The notes under the pieces: generated by a model
The model's input: the letters and a program-made list of their open reading frames with translations, nothing else
Database searches by the model: none
Told to the model about the DNA's origin: nothing
Translations under genes and position numbers: made by a program
Source: Bacteroides sp. UBA1773
GTDB taxonomy: Bacteria; Bacteroidota; Bacteroidia; Bacteroidales; Bacteroidaceae
Direction of reading: 5' to 3'
NCBI GenBank assembly: GCA_002315285.1
Contig: DCGR01000032.1
Span: forward strand, 1 to 42,560
Length of the DNA stretch: 42,560 bases
In this document: positions 32,345 to 40,430 of the stretch, in pieces
Layout: each line of letters opens with the position of its first letter
Position numbering within the stretch: the stretch's first letter is position 1

Positions 32345-34786
32345 ATGATGAAACTTAACGTAACTTTTTGTCGCATCAGCCAGCTTGTCTTATGGCTGCC
32401 TTGCATTTTGTTGTTTGTCTCGTGTGACCAATTCATGAATTTGCAAACATCATCTTCTGATTATGAGACTTGTGGCTTGAATGTCCACTCAATGACCATT
32501 TCAGACGATACGAAACATATAAGTCTGAATCTGGCCATTACTGACAATCTCGGCAAATATGAGCTTGCAGACAGTACTCAAGTCCGTATGAAGGTGAGGG
32601 AGTTGAAGCGCCAACTCATTCCATGGTCTAAGCAAGCCAATCCATATCTTGTGTCAATCAGCAACATAGTAGCCGGTGAAAATGCCAAATTGGGACTAAA
32701 GTTGCTGCTTATGGTCGATTTGTGTCAATCGCCCGATGTACTCGAGAGAGAACGCGACTATATCAACTCGTTGGTACGTTTATATGGGAAAGAAAATGTT
32801 TTTATTTCGTTCATTCTTTCAGAAGGAGAATTGTCGCCTATTATGGAGGTGACTTCTTATGTGATAGAGAACTATGTAAATGGTAATTCTAAATATCGGG
32901 TACTTGATTCCGAAACTCCTCCCTATGTTTATCGTGCATTGTATTTCATGCTTGGCAAGTTGCGTAATGGCACCGAAACACCTCTTGACTCGGCGGCTCA
33001 TAGGGCCATTGTGATGCTATCCAACAGTCCGGTGTATGATGAAATGGATAATACACCACTTGACCCCGATCACTATTGGGTGCAAGCTCAGATATTACAA
33101 CAACTCAACAATGCTTCATTTCCTGCACCAGCCATCTATTATGTTCGTTCTGGAGAGACTGGGAACGATATGTTAGAGATGGACGAATCTTCCGATGACA
33201 AGGAGATGATGCAAGTGTTCTGCCAGCAATCGGGTGGAGCCATCATGAATGGATTTAATGCAGTCGAGTTGCGTAAACATAATTTTTCAGCTATCGGTAC
33301 CGAATATGCCGATTATGCCGTTGAACTCGAAAATCCTGATGGGAAATTCTACTATGGTAGCTTGCGTAGGTTGGAGATGAGTTTCTATAATCGGGCCGAC
33401 AGTTTGCTGGCTCGATGCTCGAAGGAATATGCCCGTGGTAGCATAGTAGCTCCAATTCTCGTAGGAAACAAGTCATTGGATTATATTGCTTCTCGTGGCT
33501 TTATTATAGCGCTATTGGCTTTGCTGATTGTGTTTGTAGTGTTGCAATTGTTGGTACCTTATGTTCGTTATCTCATTTTTCGCCGCAAGAATGTTGTCAC
33601 TTATACTGGTCCTCGCATGAGTGTCAATGCAATCGCCATTCCCGATGAATGCTATTATTGTAAGGCACCTTTTGTCGTAGGTGAACGTATAGTGGCAAAA
33701 TGTAGCCATGTCATGCATTTGGAGTGTTGGAATGAAAATGGGTATCACTGCCCAGAACATGGAAAACATTGTCCTGAAGGGTCGCATTATTACAACGGAT
33801 CTAATTTGTTCGACCGTCGAAACGCTCCTTTGTTCATGCGTTGGATTATTGTGTCTATTCTGACAACTTCGTTCAGTTGGTTCCTATTCTTGGATTCGCA
33901 CTTGAAAATAATCTTTTACGAGTTGTTTGACAGTGTTGAAATCTCATTGTTGGGCCTTAACGAGCAAGGAGTCTCTCCTTTTTCACCTGAAGATGCCGAT
34001 GTCATCACTGCGCGTTTATATCTGCTTCCATGTTTTGGGTGTCTGATGGGTTTCGCTCTTACTTTTGCCTTCTCAATCTACACGTCACATAAGTATAATT
34101 GGCACATACGGTTGCTGGGACAGTTCATTCGTGCAAATGTGGCATTGGTCCTTACATTTTTTGTCTTTGTTTTCAACAATGCCATTCTTGCTGTATTGAA
34201 TCTTTACGATGGTTCACTCATTCTTGATTGGATACCTTGGGTATTGACATCACTTATTATCGTCTTTGTTTCCACTTATCATTCGCGCTTGCGTGTTGAT
34301 AAGCGAAAATGGTTGAGAGTTGTTGTTGTGGGTGCGGTGAGTACACTGTTTTGGGGAATATGTGCAGAGATGCAGACAATCGACGAGCTAATGAAATTGT
34401 TGGTCGTAATCATAGCTTATGCAGTGGCATTAGCGGCAAGCATAGCACAATTTACACCTGTTGGCAAGCATTTTTTCTTGCATGTGTCGGGCCCCATCAA
34501 GGAGATGGACATTGCACTCTACAAATGGTTGCGCGCCTCTCCTAACGCGATTGTAACTATTGGAAAATCAGTTGATTGTGCTCTACAACTTACTTGGGAT
34601 CTTCAAAGCGACGTGGCTCCTATGCAGATAAATATTTATAAGAAACATGGAGTCATCCGTATTCGTGCAGTCGATGGGGTTACTTTGAAGGGTGGTAGGC
34701 AGCTTGTTCATGGGAAGGAATACAGGATTTTTCATGGTGACAGTTTCCAAATAGGGCAGACTACTTTCCGATTGGTCGAGATATAG
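32345..34786 (+). CDS. VWA-like / RING-finger / polytopic membrane / FHA-like protein (candidate E3 ligase)
   Basis: An 813-residue multidomain protein. Residues 1-27 form a signal or lipoprotein-like segment (LFVSC). Residues ~110-310 resemble a von Willebrand A fold with a degenerate metal site (Asp125-x-Cys127-x-Ser129). TM1 (~386-411) leads to a RING finger with ligands C436, C439, C453, H455, H458, C461, C469 and H472, including the typical CP after the seventh ligand. Six further membrane segments follow (~498-520, 557-580, 594-620, 626-645, 657-676, 682-703). The C-terminus (735-813) is FHA-like (VTIGKSVDCALQL, HGDSFQIGQTTFRL) without the usual Ser-Arg-x-x-His. This topology places RING and FHA in the cytosol. 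It probably recruits the E2 to the secretion apparatus. Last gene before the terminator. Confidence 0.8.
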   Translation: MMKLNVTFCRISQLVLWLPCILLFVSCDQFMNLQTSSSDYETCGLNVHSMTISDDTKHISLNLAITDNLGKYELADSTQVRMKVRELKRQLIPWSKQANPYLVSISNIVAGENAKLGLKLLLMVDLCQSPDVLERERDYINSLVRLYGKENVFISFILSEGELSPIMEVTSYVIENYVNGNSKYRVLDSETPPYVYRALYFMLGKLRNGTETPLDSAAHRAIVMLSNSPVYDEMDNTPLDPDHYWVQAQILQQLNNASFPAPAIYYVRSGETGNDMLEMDESSDDKEMMQVFCQQSGGAIMNGFNAVELRKHNFSAIGTEYADYAVELENPDGKFYYGSLRRLEMSFYNRADSLLARCSKEYARGSIVAPILVGNKSLDYIASRGFIIALLALLIVFVVLQLLVPYVRYLIFRRKNVVTYTGPRMSVNAIAIPDECYYCKAPFVVGERIVAKCSHVMHLECWNENGYHCPEHGKHCPEGSHYYNGSNLFDRRNAPLFMRWIIVSILTTSFSWFLFLDSHLKIIFYELFDSVEISLLGLNEQGVSPFSPEDADVITARLYLLPCFGCLMGFALTFAFSIYTSHKYNWHIRLLGQFIRANVALVLTFFVFVFNNAILAVLNLYDGSLILDWIPWVLTSLIIVFVSTYHSRLRVDKRKWLRVVVVGAVSTLFWGICAEMQTIDELMKLLVVIIAYAVALAASIAQFTPVGKHFFLHVSGPIKEMDIALYKWLRASPNAIVTIGKSVDCALQLTWDLQSDVAPMQINIYKKHGVIRIRAVDGVTLKGGRQLVHGKEYRIFHGDSFQIGQTTFRLVEI

Positions 34787-34801
34787 TGTTGTAATAATCG
34801 A

Positions 34802-34843
34802 ACAAGAGGCAGGAACTTTTGTAGTTTCTGCCTCTTGTGTTTT
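34802..34843 (+). terminator. Rho-independent terminator of the T6SS operon
   Basis: A 16-bp stem (34802-34817 with 34823-34838, one G-U pair) closes a 5-base loop and is followed by GTTTTC. It begins 16 bases after the stop of the RING-protein gene and marks the end of the co-directional T6SS/Ubl locus. Confidence 0.85.
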
Positions 34844-34862
34844 CAAGGATGCTAATTTCGCC

Positions 34863-35246
34863 TTGTCAATATTGAAGGAACATGAACAAAAACAGAAAAG
34901 GGTCAAAGAATTGGACTTGACCAAAACATTTATCATTATTTTCAGCATGATTGGCATTCACACAATGTATCATTTTGCTGACCCTACATGTTTTTCCGCA
35001 TCGATTACCGCCAATGTCCTGAACATTCTTGCCACCGCATGGGGAGCACCAGTATTCATGTTTTGCATGGGCCTGACACTTGGCTTCTCGCATCATCAGA
35101 ATTCTACAGACTGGCTGCATCGCGGCATTCATCTCGTCACTGTCGGCATGGCATTCAATATGCTCCGATATGGATCTATAGCATATACAGCTTATGCAAG
35201 AGCGCAATTGTCCGCTTTTAGACTTTACAGACCACTATTCTGTTAG
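34863..35246 (+). pseudogene. Truncated membrane acyltransferase-like remnant
   Basis: An open frame of ~127 residues starting at a TTG. Its first ~100 residues resemble the start of an integral-membrane acyltransferase of the DUF1624/acyltransferase-3 kind (KELDLTKTFIIIFSMIGIHT, then GAPVFMFCMGLTLGFSH and a later GIHLVTVGMAFNMLRYG). Full-length relatives have ~10 membrane helices and 350 or more residues; here the frame stops after about three. No continuation was recognised in the 128 bases that follow. It is most likely a decayed fragment at the edge of the T6SS locus. Confidence 0.5.
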
Positions 35247-35270
35247 TTTTTTACGACTTTATCGTGTGTT

Positions 35271-35320
35271 TCTCAAAACAATGTGTATATTTGTCTCAAA
35301 ATTTGTGGGGTTTCTCAAAA
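35271..35320 (+). promoter_or_regulatory. Candidate promoter with three TCTCAAAA direct repeats
   Basis: TATATTTG at 35286-35293 matches the -7 consensus and lies ~80 bases before the GH2-like gene. It is surrounded by three copies of TCTCAAAA (35271, 35294, 35313; spacing 23 and 19 bases). The repeats could be operator sites or the scar of a lost element; no -33 TTTG was found at the right spacing. Confidence 0.35.
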
Positions 35321-35374
35321 ACAGTTGAAATTCTATAGTTGTGAAGCCCTTTCGCGGTTTTTTGAATTGTTTAT

Positions 35375-36328
35375 ATGAGATTAGGCTATATCGTTTTCTG
35401 TATTCTCGCGTCAACATTTTATGTGTCGGCTCAGCGTGTTATTGGTGATGACAATACCCGTACTCGGGAAATCACTGTGCTGAACGATGGCTGGACTTTC
35501 CATAGGGGTGAGGTTATTGGTGATCCTTCTGTTGCCGATTATGACGTTTCGCTTTGGGAAATCGGTACAATTGATTGTAGCAGGAAATCGGAATGTAAGG
35601 AAACAGAATGGTTCCGTAGGGGTTTCGATGTCGATCTCACCCAGAATGTTGTTCCTGGAGGCAGAAGAATTTTTTTCAGGTTCGATGGGACGGTGGGTGA
35701 TGCTCAGGTATTCGTAAATGGCCATAAGATAGGTTGCGTTGCCTATGATCTTGATTCGTGGGAATGTGAGGCTACCGATGCGATCAATGGCGATGGACGT
35801 GGAAATATGATTGCTGTGAGGATAGACGATAAATCCGATTCTTCCCGATGTGATTCTGGGAAAAGACCTCTCGGCAACGTGTCCCTTGTGGCGACAAACC
35901 GGGTTCATGTGCCCTTTGGGGGATACAATGTGTCGGCTGCATGCCAGGGAGCGCAGGCAGAGGTGTGTGTGCGAACCGAAGTGTGTGGCGTACGGAATGA
36001 GGAATTGGCATTGGTGACATCCATAATGGATAGTAACACCAACCAGAAGGTCATCTCCTCGTCGGCTATTGAGTTGATGGATCGCACCGTAGAGGAAAAT
36101 GGCGACACCACGGTTACGGTTGTCCAACACCTTGTGATAGACAATCCTCGGTTATGGTCGCCAACCAATCCTTCGCTTTATGAAGCAATCACCGATGTTT
36201 ATGTGTGGTTTCGTCCGAAGTCGAAGAATCCTTTTGGGTTTTCTGTGGCTCCTAAAATGCTCCATTCGGATGTCATTTCCATTAAATTCGGCATATACGA
36301 AAACAACAAAAAAGATATAAAGTCATGA
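35375..36328 (+). CDS. GH2-type sugar-binding/Ig-like protein lacking the catalytic domain
   Basis: A 317-residue exported protein (signal peptide ending YVSAQ). Residues ~30-180 match the N-terminal jelly-roll domain of GH2 glycosidases (NDGWTFHRG, EWFRRGFDVDL, RRIFFRFDGTVGDAQVFVNG, ending in a GGYNVS strand). Residues ~190-300 match the Ig-like domain (LVIDNPRLWSPTNPSLYEA). The frame stops just after ISIKFGIYE, where a GH2 enzyme would continue with FGIR and the catalytic TIM barrel. It is either a truncated glycosidase or a carbohydrate-binding protein. Its stop overlaps the next small gene by 4 bases. Confidence 0.7.
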   Translation: MRLGYIVFCILASTFYVSAQRVIGDDNTRTREITVLNDGWTFHRGEVIGDPSVADYDVSLWEIGTIDCSRKSECKETEWFRRGFDVDLTQNVVPGGRRIFFRFDGTVGDAQVFVNGHKIGCVAYDLDSWECEATDAINGDGRGNMIAVRIDDKSDSSRCDSGKRPLGNVSLVATNRVHVPFGGYNVSAACQGAQAEVCVRTEVCGVRNEELALVTSIMDSNTNQKVISSSAIELMDRTVEENGDTTVTVVQHLVIDNPRLWSPTNPSLYEAITDVYVWFRPKSKNPFGFSVAPKMLHSDVISIKFGIYENNKKDIKS

Positions 36329-36462
36329 ATACTAATTTACACGAGCAAGGCGGCAAGTCTGTTGTCTATTGCCCTCCGGAAATCTATATTAGCGAGATCC
36401 GGACACATAAAATTTTGTCAGACTCTTACGATCCGTTCATACCGGAAGAAGATATTTCTTAA
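36325..36462 (+). CDS. 45-residue small protein, unknown function
   Basis: A small open frame too short for routine detection. It begins at an ATG overlapping the stop of the GH2-like gene (ATGA) and ends 15 bases before the lipoprotein gene, so it is well placed for translational coupling. The predicted peptide has a polar N-terminus, a CPPEIYISEIRTHKIL block and an acidic end (IPEEDIS). Short proteins with a P-E-I-x-x-x-E-I core and an acidic tail commonly accompany secreted-protein genes in Bacteroidales; their role is unknown. Confidence 0.45.
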   Translation: MNTNLHEQGGKSVVYCPPEIYISEIRTHKILSDSYDPFIPEEDIS

Positions 36463-36477
36463 GTCATATATGGTGTC

Positions 36478-37701
36478 ATGAAAAGAATATTTACTTTTGG
36501 GGCGGCAGTTTTCGTGCTGTCATGCTTTGTGTCGTGCGACAAGAAAGACGACACTTCTGAGTCTGGACCTTTGTTCACTCACTCTTTCAGTATCGAAGCC
36601 CAACTTCCGGAATTGGAGCAAGAGGTCGATGTGAGAGGTAGTCTTGGGTCTTTCGTCTCTGCATCTTGGACCAAAGGCGACAAATTGTCGGTGGTGAACC
36701 TTTCCACAGGTAAAGTGCTCTCGGGTACCCTCCAAGCCGATGCCAGCGGAACCGTTGTTCCCTTCAGTGGTACTGTCGTTGGGACCATTGCATCTGGTGA
36801 CCGCATCAGCCTGTTTTATCCTGCAATAGAAAACCTGGAGGGGAAGGAAATCGGATTCACCCCAAAGACCATTTCCGTCGCTTCTCAAAGCAAATCCTCA
36901 GGTGTCCCGTTAGTGGCTACCAGCACGTTTACTGCGGAATCGGCTTCTGGTGAGTTTTCAAATAAGAAACTTTATTTCGATTATGGCATTTCTTATCTCA
37001 AGTTGAATCTTGCTAACCTTCCTGAAAGCAGCACAGTTTCGAAGGTAACGCTTAGAAACTTTTCCAATAGTGTCACATACTCCATTGATACAACAAACAA
37101 GGAATTTGTCATTTCCACTGATGAGGAAAAGGCGGCCAAAGGGCTGATTGAACTTACTGGGCCGTTCGATATCAGCGACAAGGGCGCGTTGTCAGTGCGT
37201 CTGGCGGTAGTGGCTGCCGACAATACGCCTAACAGAATGGTGGAGGTGTCTGTGACGGACGATGGTGAGTATTCTTCTACATTTTCTTCGGATAAACTCG
37301 TGAACAACAAGTATTACAACACGATTGTCAGCACTTTCGAAAAGACTGGCCTCGCTGGAGTAGATGCATATGGGGTCTATTGTTTGTCATCAAATCAGGT
37401 TATCGATCAGTATGTGGGCCATAGTTCTACTATGATTTTAGGCACAGAAGGGGATGAGAAGGATTTTACTGTTATCCAGAGTACTTCTAGTTCGTTTTGG
37501 ACTATCAAGGGCCTGCCCGCAACAGCACAGGAGGGTGATAGCTTTACTGCACGTTTTCTGTCGAATAAAGTTGAGGGATTCCCCTCTGGTAACATGGAAG
37601 GAGCAAAAGTCTTCAGAGTGGTTGAAGACGGTGCTTTCTCCAAGTTGTGGGTTACGGCCCATAAAGATGATAGCGATTACCTGTTCATAATACGAAAATA
37701 G
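36478..37701 (+). CDS. Fimbrillin-like lipoprotein
   Basis: A 407-residue lipoprotein with a lipobox near Cys20 (LSCFVSCDKKDD), followed by the Asp/Lys-rich segment typical of exported Bacteroidetes lipoproteins. The body resembles the fimbrillin/Mfa-like fold: WTKGDKLSVVN, GTVVPFSGTVVGTIASGD, DRISLFYP, LYFDYGISYLKLNLANLP and VSKVTLRNF are the strand patterns of the N-terminal half of these proteins. It may be a fimbrial tip or surface adhesin, but no FimB-E-like genes are nearby. It lies 9 bases before the M6-like protease gene, suggesting co-expression. Confidence 0.65.
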   Translation: MKRIFTFGAAVFVLSCFVSCDKKDDTSESGPLFTHSFSIEAQLPELEQEVDVRGSLGSFVSASWTKGDKLSVVNLSTGKVLSGTLQADASGTVVPFSGTVVGTIASGDRISLFYPAIENLEGKEIGFTPKTISVASQSKSSGVPLVATSTFTAESASGEFSNKKLYFDYGISYLKLNLANLPESSTVSKVTLRNFSNSVTYSIDTTNKEFVISTDEEKAAKGLIELTGPFDISDKGALSVRLAVVAADNTPNRMVEVSVTDDGEYSSTFSSDKLVNNKYYNTIVSTFEKTGLAGVDAYGVYCLSSNQVIDQYVGHSSTMILGTEGDEKDFTVIQSTSSSFWTIKGLPATAQEGDSFTARFLSNKVEGFPSGNMEGAKVFRVVEDGAFSKLWVTAHKDDSDYLFIIRK

Positions 37702-37710
37702 TACTGCCGT

Positions 37711-40344
37711 ATGAAAAGAATATTTCTTGCCCTGATTTTGGCATTTCTGAGTGTTTATGCCGTTTATGCCGTACAGGCATACAATCAACCTATAAAGGTG
37801 ACCCAGCCCGACGGCTCAGTCCTGACTATCAGGGTTCACGGTGATGAATTTTTGAACTGGATTACCTGCGGAAATTCACTCGTAGCTAAGGGGGCTGACG
37901 GTTATTATCATTTTGCATCGTTTACTCCGGAGGGTGTCTCTCTCGCACAGGGCTCCATTGTTCGTTCCTCTCGTTCTGGCGATGGTTCCGATGTCATGCC
38001 TCCACTTTCTGCCGTTCAGGTAGCTCTGGAGAAGCGTCAGCAGGTGGCCAATGCAGGCATGTCCTCGCGGGCTGCAGCGAGTGTCACGGGGTCGGGTCCA
38101 TATTTGGTCATGCTTATCGAGTTCTCCGATATTAAATTCACTATAAATGGTGCTAACACGGCTTTCTCTAACATGTTGAGTCAGGTAGGGTATTCGGACA
38201 ATGGTGGTACAGGTTCGGTGAAGGATTACTACACCGACAACTCGCATAACAAGTTCACCCCCACATTCCATGTGGTGGGTCCGATTACTGTTGATGGCAC
38301 AATGGCATCCTATTCCGCAAATGACGGTACGACGGCTAATGGTGCTCCTCGACTGCTGAAGGAGGCATGTGAGAAGGTGGATGCTCAGGTGGATTTCTCT
38401 AAATATGATTTGGATAACGATGGGTACATTGACAATGTTTTCTTTTATTTTGCTGGGCATAATGCAGCGGAAGGAGCAGAGGGAACAATTTGGCCTCATC
38501 AATCGTATGTTAACTATTATCACGAAGTCAAACTTGATGGAAAGTCTTTGGGTAGGTATTCGTGTTCATCCGAGTTGAAGAGTTCTAGTGGAAGTACAAT
38601 GGCAGGAATAGGCACGTTCTGTCATGAATTCGGCCACAGCATAGGTTTGCCTGATTTCTATGACACCGACTATGAGGTTCATGGAGAGGGATTGGCTCTG
38701 GACAATCTCTCGCTGATGTCGAGTGGCAATTATAACAACGATGGCAGGACTCCTCCATACTTGACATACGAGGAGAGGCATATCTTAGGGTGGGACGATG
38801 GGCTTATTCTGCTGCAGGAGGGTGCCAACACGTTGTTGCCCATGTCTGGCAACAAAGCCTACTACTGTCCTACTGGCATCGATGGGGAATATTACCTTTT
38901 CGAGAGTCGGCCGACGACGGGATGGGATGCATATACTAAAAACAAAGGAGGAATGGCTGTCTATCATGTCGATAAGTCTGATTTCGTATTGCCCGATGGA
39001 ACCACTGCCGCTTCTAAATGGCGCAAAGGTTATGGCATCAATATTTTCGCTTCTCACCAGTGTATGGATTTGGTGGAGTCAGTGGCTCCAGAATCTTCGG
39101 TTAGTTACGATAGTGAAAATGTATTTCCAGGTTATCATCGCGTGACTCAACTGGATGCTACCACAACACCTGCATTGCTGGCATGGAATGGACAACCCAC
39201 TGGTTACAGTTTGTCGGGCATCAGTTTTGACTCTACTACAGGTAATTCTTCTTTGACAGTATCAGTGAGTCGTCAGATTACAGGTCGTGTGACATCGTTG
39301 AATGGTGTGCCCTTAGCAGGAGTGGAGATGACGATTACTCCTGTAGAGAATCAGGTGTCTGCCGCTTCTTCCCGATCGGCAGTGGGCTCATTACAGGTAT
39401 ATGCTCCGGTTAGCAGGGCTGGTGCTTCGCCCATGAAAGCGACGACGGACGCGAATGGCGCATTTCTGATTCCTGTTTCCTCAGGCGATTATCGCGTATC
39501 AACCCGGAAGGAAGGGTATGCACCTTATTCTTGCTCGGTTACTGTGGATGTCTCGAAGAATCTCAACATACTTTTGCCGACCGTCGTTGAGGGAGGTGAT
39601 AAGGTGTTGAAAAAATACGAGGAGCCATTTGATGGTAGAGCATTTGGTTTTTGTCAGGGGGGGTTGGATTATTATGCTGGAGTACGTTTCTCATCGAGTG
39701 AACTCACGGACTATGTCGGGAGGGATATTTCTTCGGTCTCTTTTATAGCTGATAATGGTGGTGATGGTACTGTGTTGGAGATGGGTGTGAAAGTGTTCTT
39801 CGATGGCGAGGAGGTATGTAGCCGTGCAGCTGCCGTCCCAGTGTTCGGCACGATGTGTACGGTTGACATCAGCGATGCGAAACTCACTATTCCGGAGGGA
39901 AAATCGGTGTTGTTTGCATATTATCTTTATGGACCTTCGTATGATTACCCTATTGCCATAACCGATTATGGCAACCATGTTTCAGATGCAGGACTTTATC
40001 TGGTATTTTATAGGGGAATGTGGAATCCATCAGCTTCTTGGAGTGACTATTCTTACGGTAATGTGGTTGTTTCCGCTACCATATCGGACGCTGGGAAAGT
40101 CATCTCGTTGGCGGGCTTCAATATGATTTCCACTCAATCGGAATACGTGGCTGGACAGCCAATAACGCTGCAACTTGCCCAAAATCCGAATAATCCACCT
40201 GCCTCTACTACATGGAAAGTGGATGGTGAGGCTGTGGAAGGCAATGAAGTTACCCTTCCTGCAGGCTCTCATATAGTTAGGGCTTATCTCACTTATCCTT
40301 CTGGCCGCACCGAATGTGTAGAGACTTCTATTCAGGTGAAGTAG
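37711..40344 (+). CDS. Secreted M6-like metalloprotease
   Basis: An 877-residue exported protease (signal peptide ending AVYAVQA). An N-terminal propeptide-like domain is followed by an M6 (immune inhibitor A-like) catalytic domain: YDLDNDGYIDNVFFYFAGH and the extended zinc motif HEFGHSIGLPD (His305, Glu306, His309, Asp315). The C-terminal third has a carboxypeptidase-regulatory/Cna-B-like repeat (ITGRVTSLNGVPLAGVEM to ANGAFLIPVSSGDYRV), a jelly-roll-like module and a final Ig-like module. No type IX sorting domain is obvious at the end. It should degrade proteins outside the cell. The adjacent lipoprotein and small protein may belong to the same unit. Confidence 0.82.
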   Translation: MKRIFLALILAFLSVYAVYAVQAYNQPIKVTQPDGSVLTIRVHGDEFLNWITCGNSLVAKGADGYYHFASFTPEGVSLAQGSIVRSSRSGDGSDVMPPLSAVQVALEKRQQVANAGMSSRAAASVTGSGPYLVMLIEFSDIKFTINGANTAFSNMLSQVGYSDNGGTGSVKDYYTDNSHNKFTPTFHVVGPITVDGTMASYSANDGTTANGAPRLLKEACEKVDAQVDFSKYDLDNDGYIDNVFFYFAGHNAAEGAEGTIWPHQSYVNYYHEVKLDGKSLGRYSCSSELKSSSGSTMAGIGTFCHEFGHSIGLPDFYDTDYEVHGEGLALDNLSLMSSGNYNNDGRTPPYLTYEERHILGWDDGLILLQEGANTLLPMSGNKAYYCPTGIDGEYYLFESRPTTGWDAYTKNKGGMAVYHVDKSDFVLPDGTTAASKWRKGYGINIFASHQCMDLVESVAPESSVSYDSENVFPGYHRVTQLDATTTPALLAWNGQPTGYSLSGISFDSTTGNSSLTVSVSRQITGRVTSLNGVPLAGVEMTITPVENQVSAASSRSAVGSLQVYAPVSRAGASPMKATTDANGAFLIPVSSGDYRVSTRKEGYAPYSCSVTVDVSKNLNILLPTVVEGGDKVLKKYEEPFDGRAFGFCQGGLDYYAGVRFSSSELTDYVGRDISSVSFIADNGGDGTVLEMGVKVFFDGEEVCSRAAAVPVFGTMCTVDISDAKLTIPEGKSVLFAYYLYGPSYDYPIAITDYGNHVSDAGLYLVFYRGMWNPSASWSDYSYGNVVVSATISDAGKVISLAGFNMISTQSEYVAGQPITLQLAQNPNNPPASTTWKVDGEAVEGNEVTLPAGSHIVRAYLTYPSGRTECVETSIQVK

Positions 40345-40362
40345 GCTAAATCCGCGACTCAA

Positions 40363-40420
40363 AATCGAGTAGGAGATAAGCACTTATGATAGGTGTGTTC
40401 CTCTTACTCGATTCTTTTTT
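40363..40420. terminator. Bidirectional hairpin terminator
   Basis: AATCGAGTAGGAG (40363-40375) pairs with CTCTTACTCGATT (40401-40413) with one G-U pair. The loop can extend the stem through an inner CACTTA/TAGGTG pairing. A T tract (40415-40420) follows on the plus strand, terminating the M6-like gene; on the minus strand the same hairpin lies just beyond the GH97 stop. Confidence 0.8.
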
Positions 40421-40430
40421 GCAAAGACGG

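Noticed and set aside
11626..34786. Reading the locus as a phage tail or extracellular contractile injection system
   Set aside because: Presence of TssK, TssF, TssG, a ClpV-type ATPase, Hcp rings and a VgrG, plus several envelope proteins and no tape measure, capsid or tail-fibre genes, fits a membrane-anchored T6SS.
34863..35246. A complete small membrane-protein gene
   Set aside because: The sequence resembles only the first third of much longer acyltransferases and ends abruptly in an unrelated tail.
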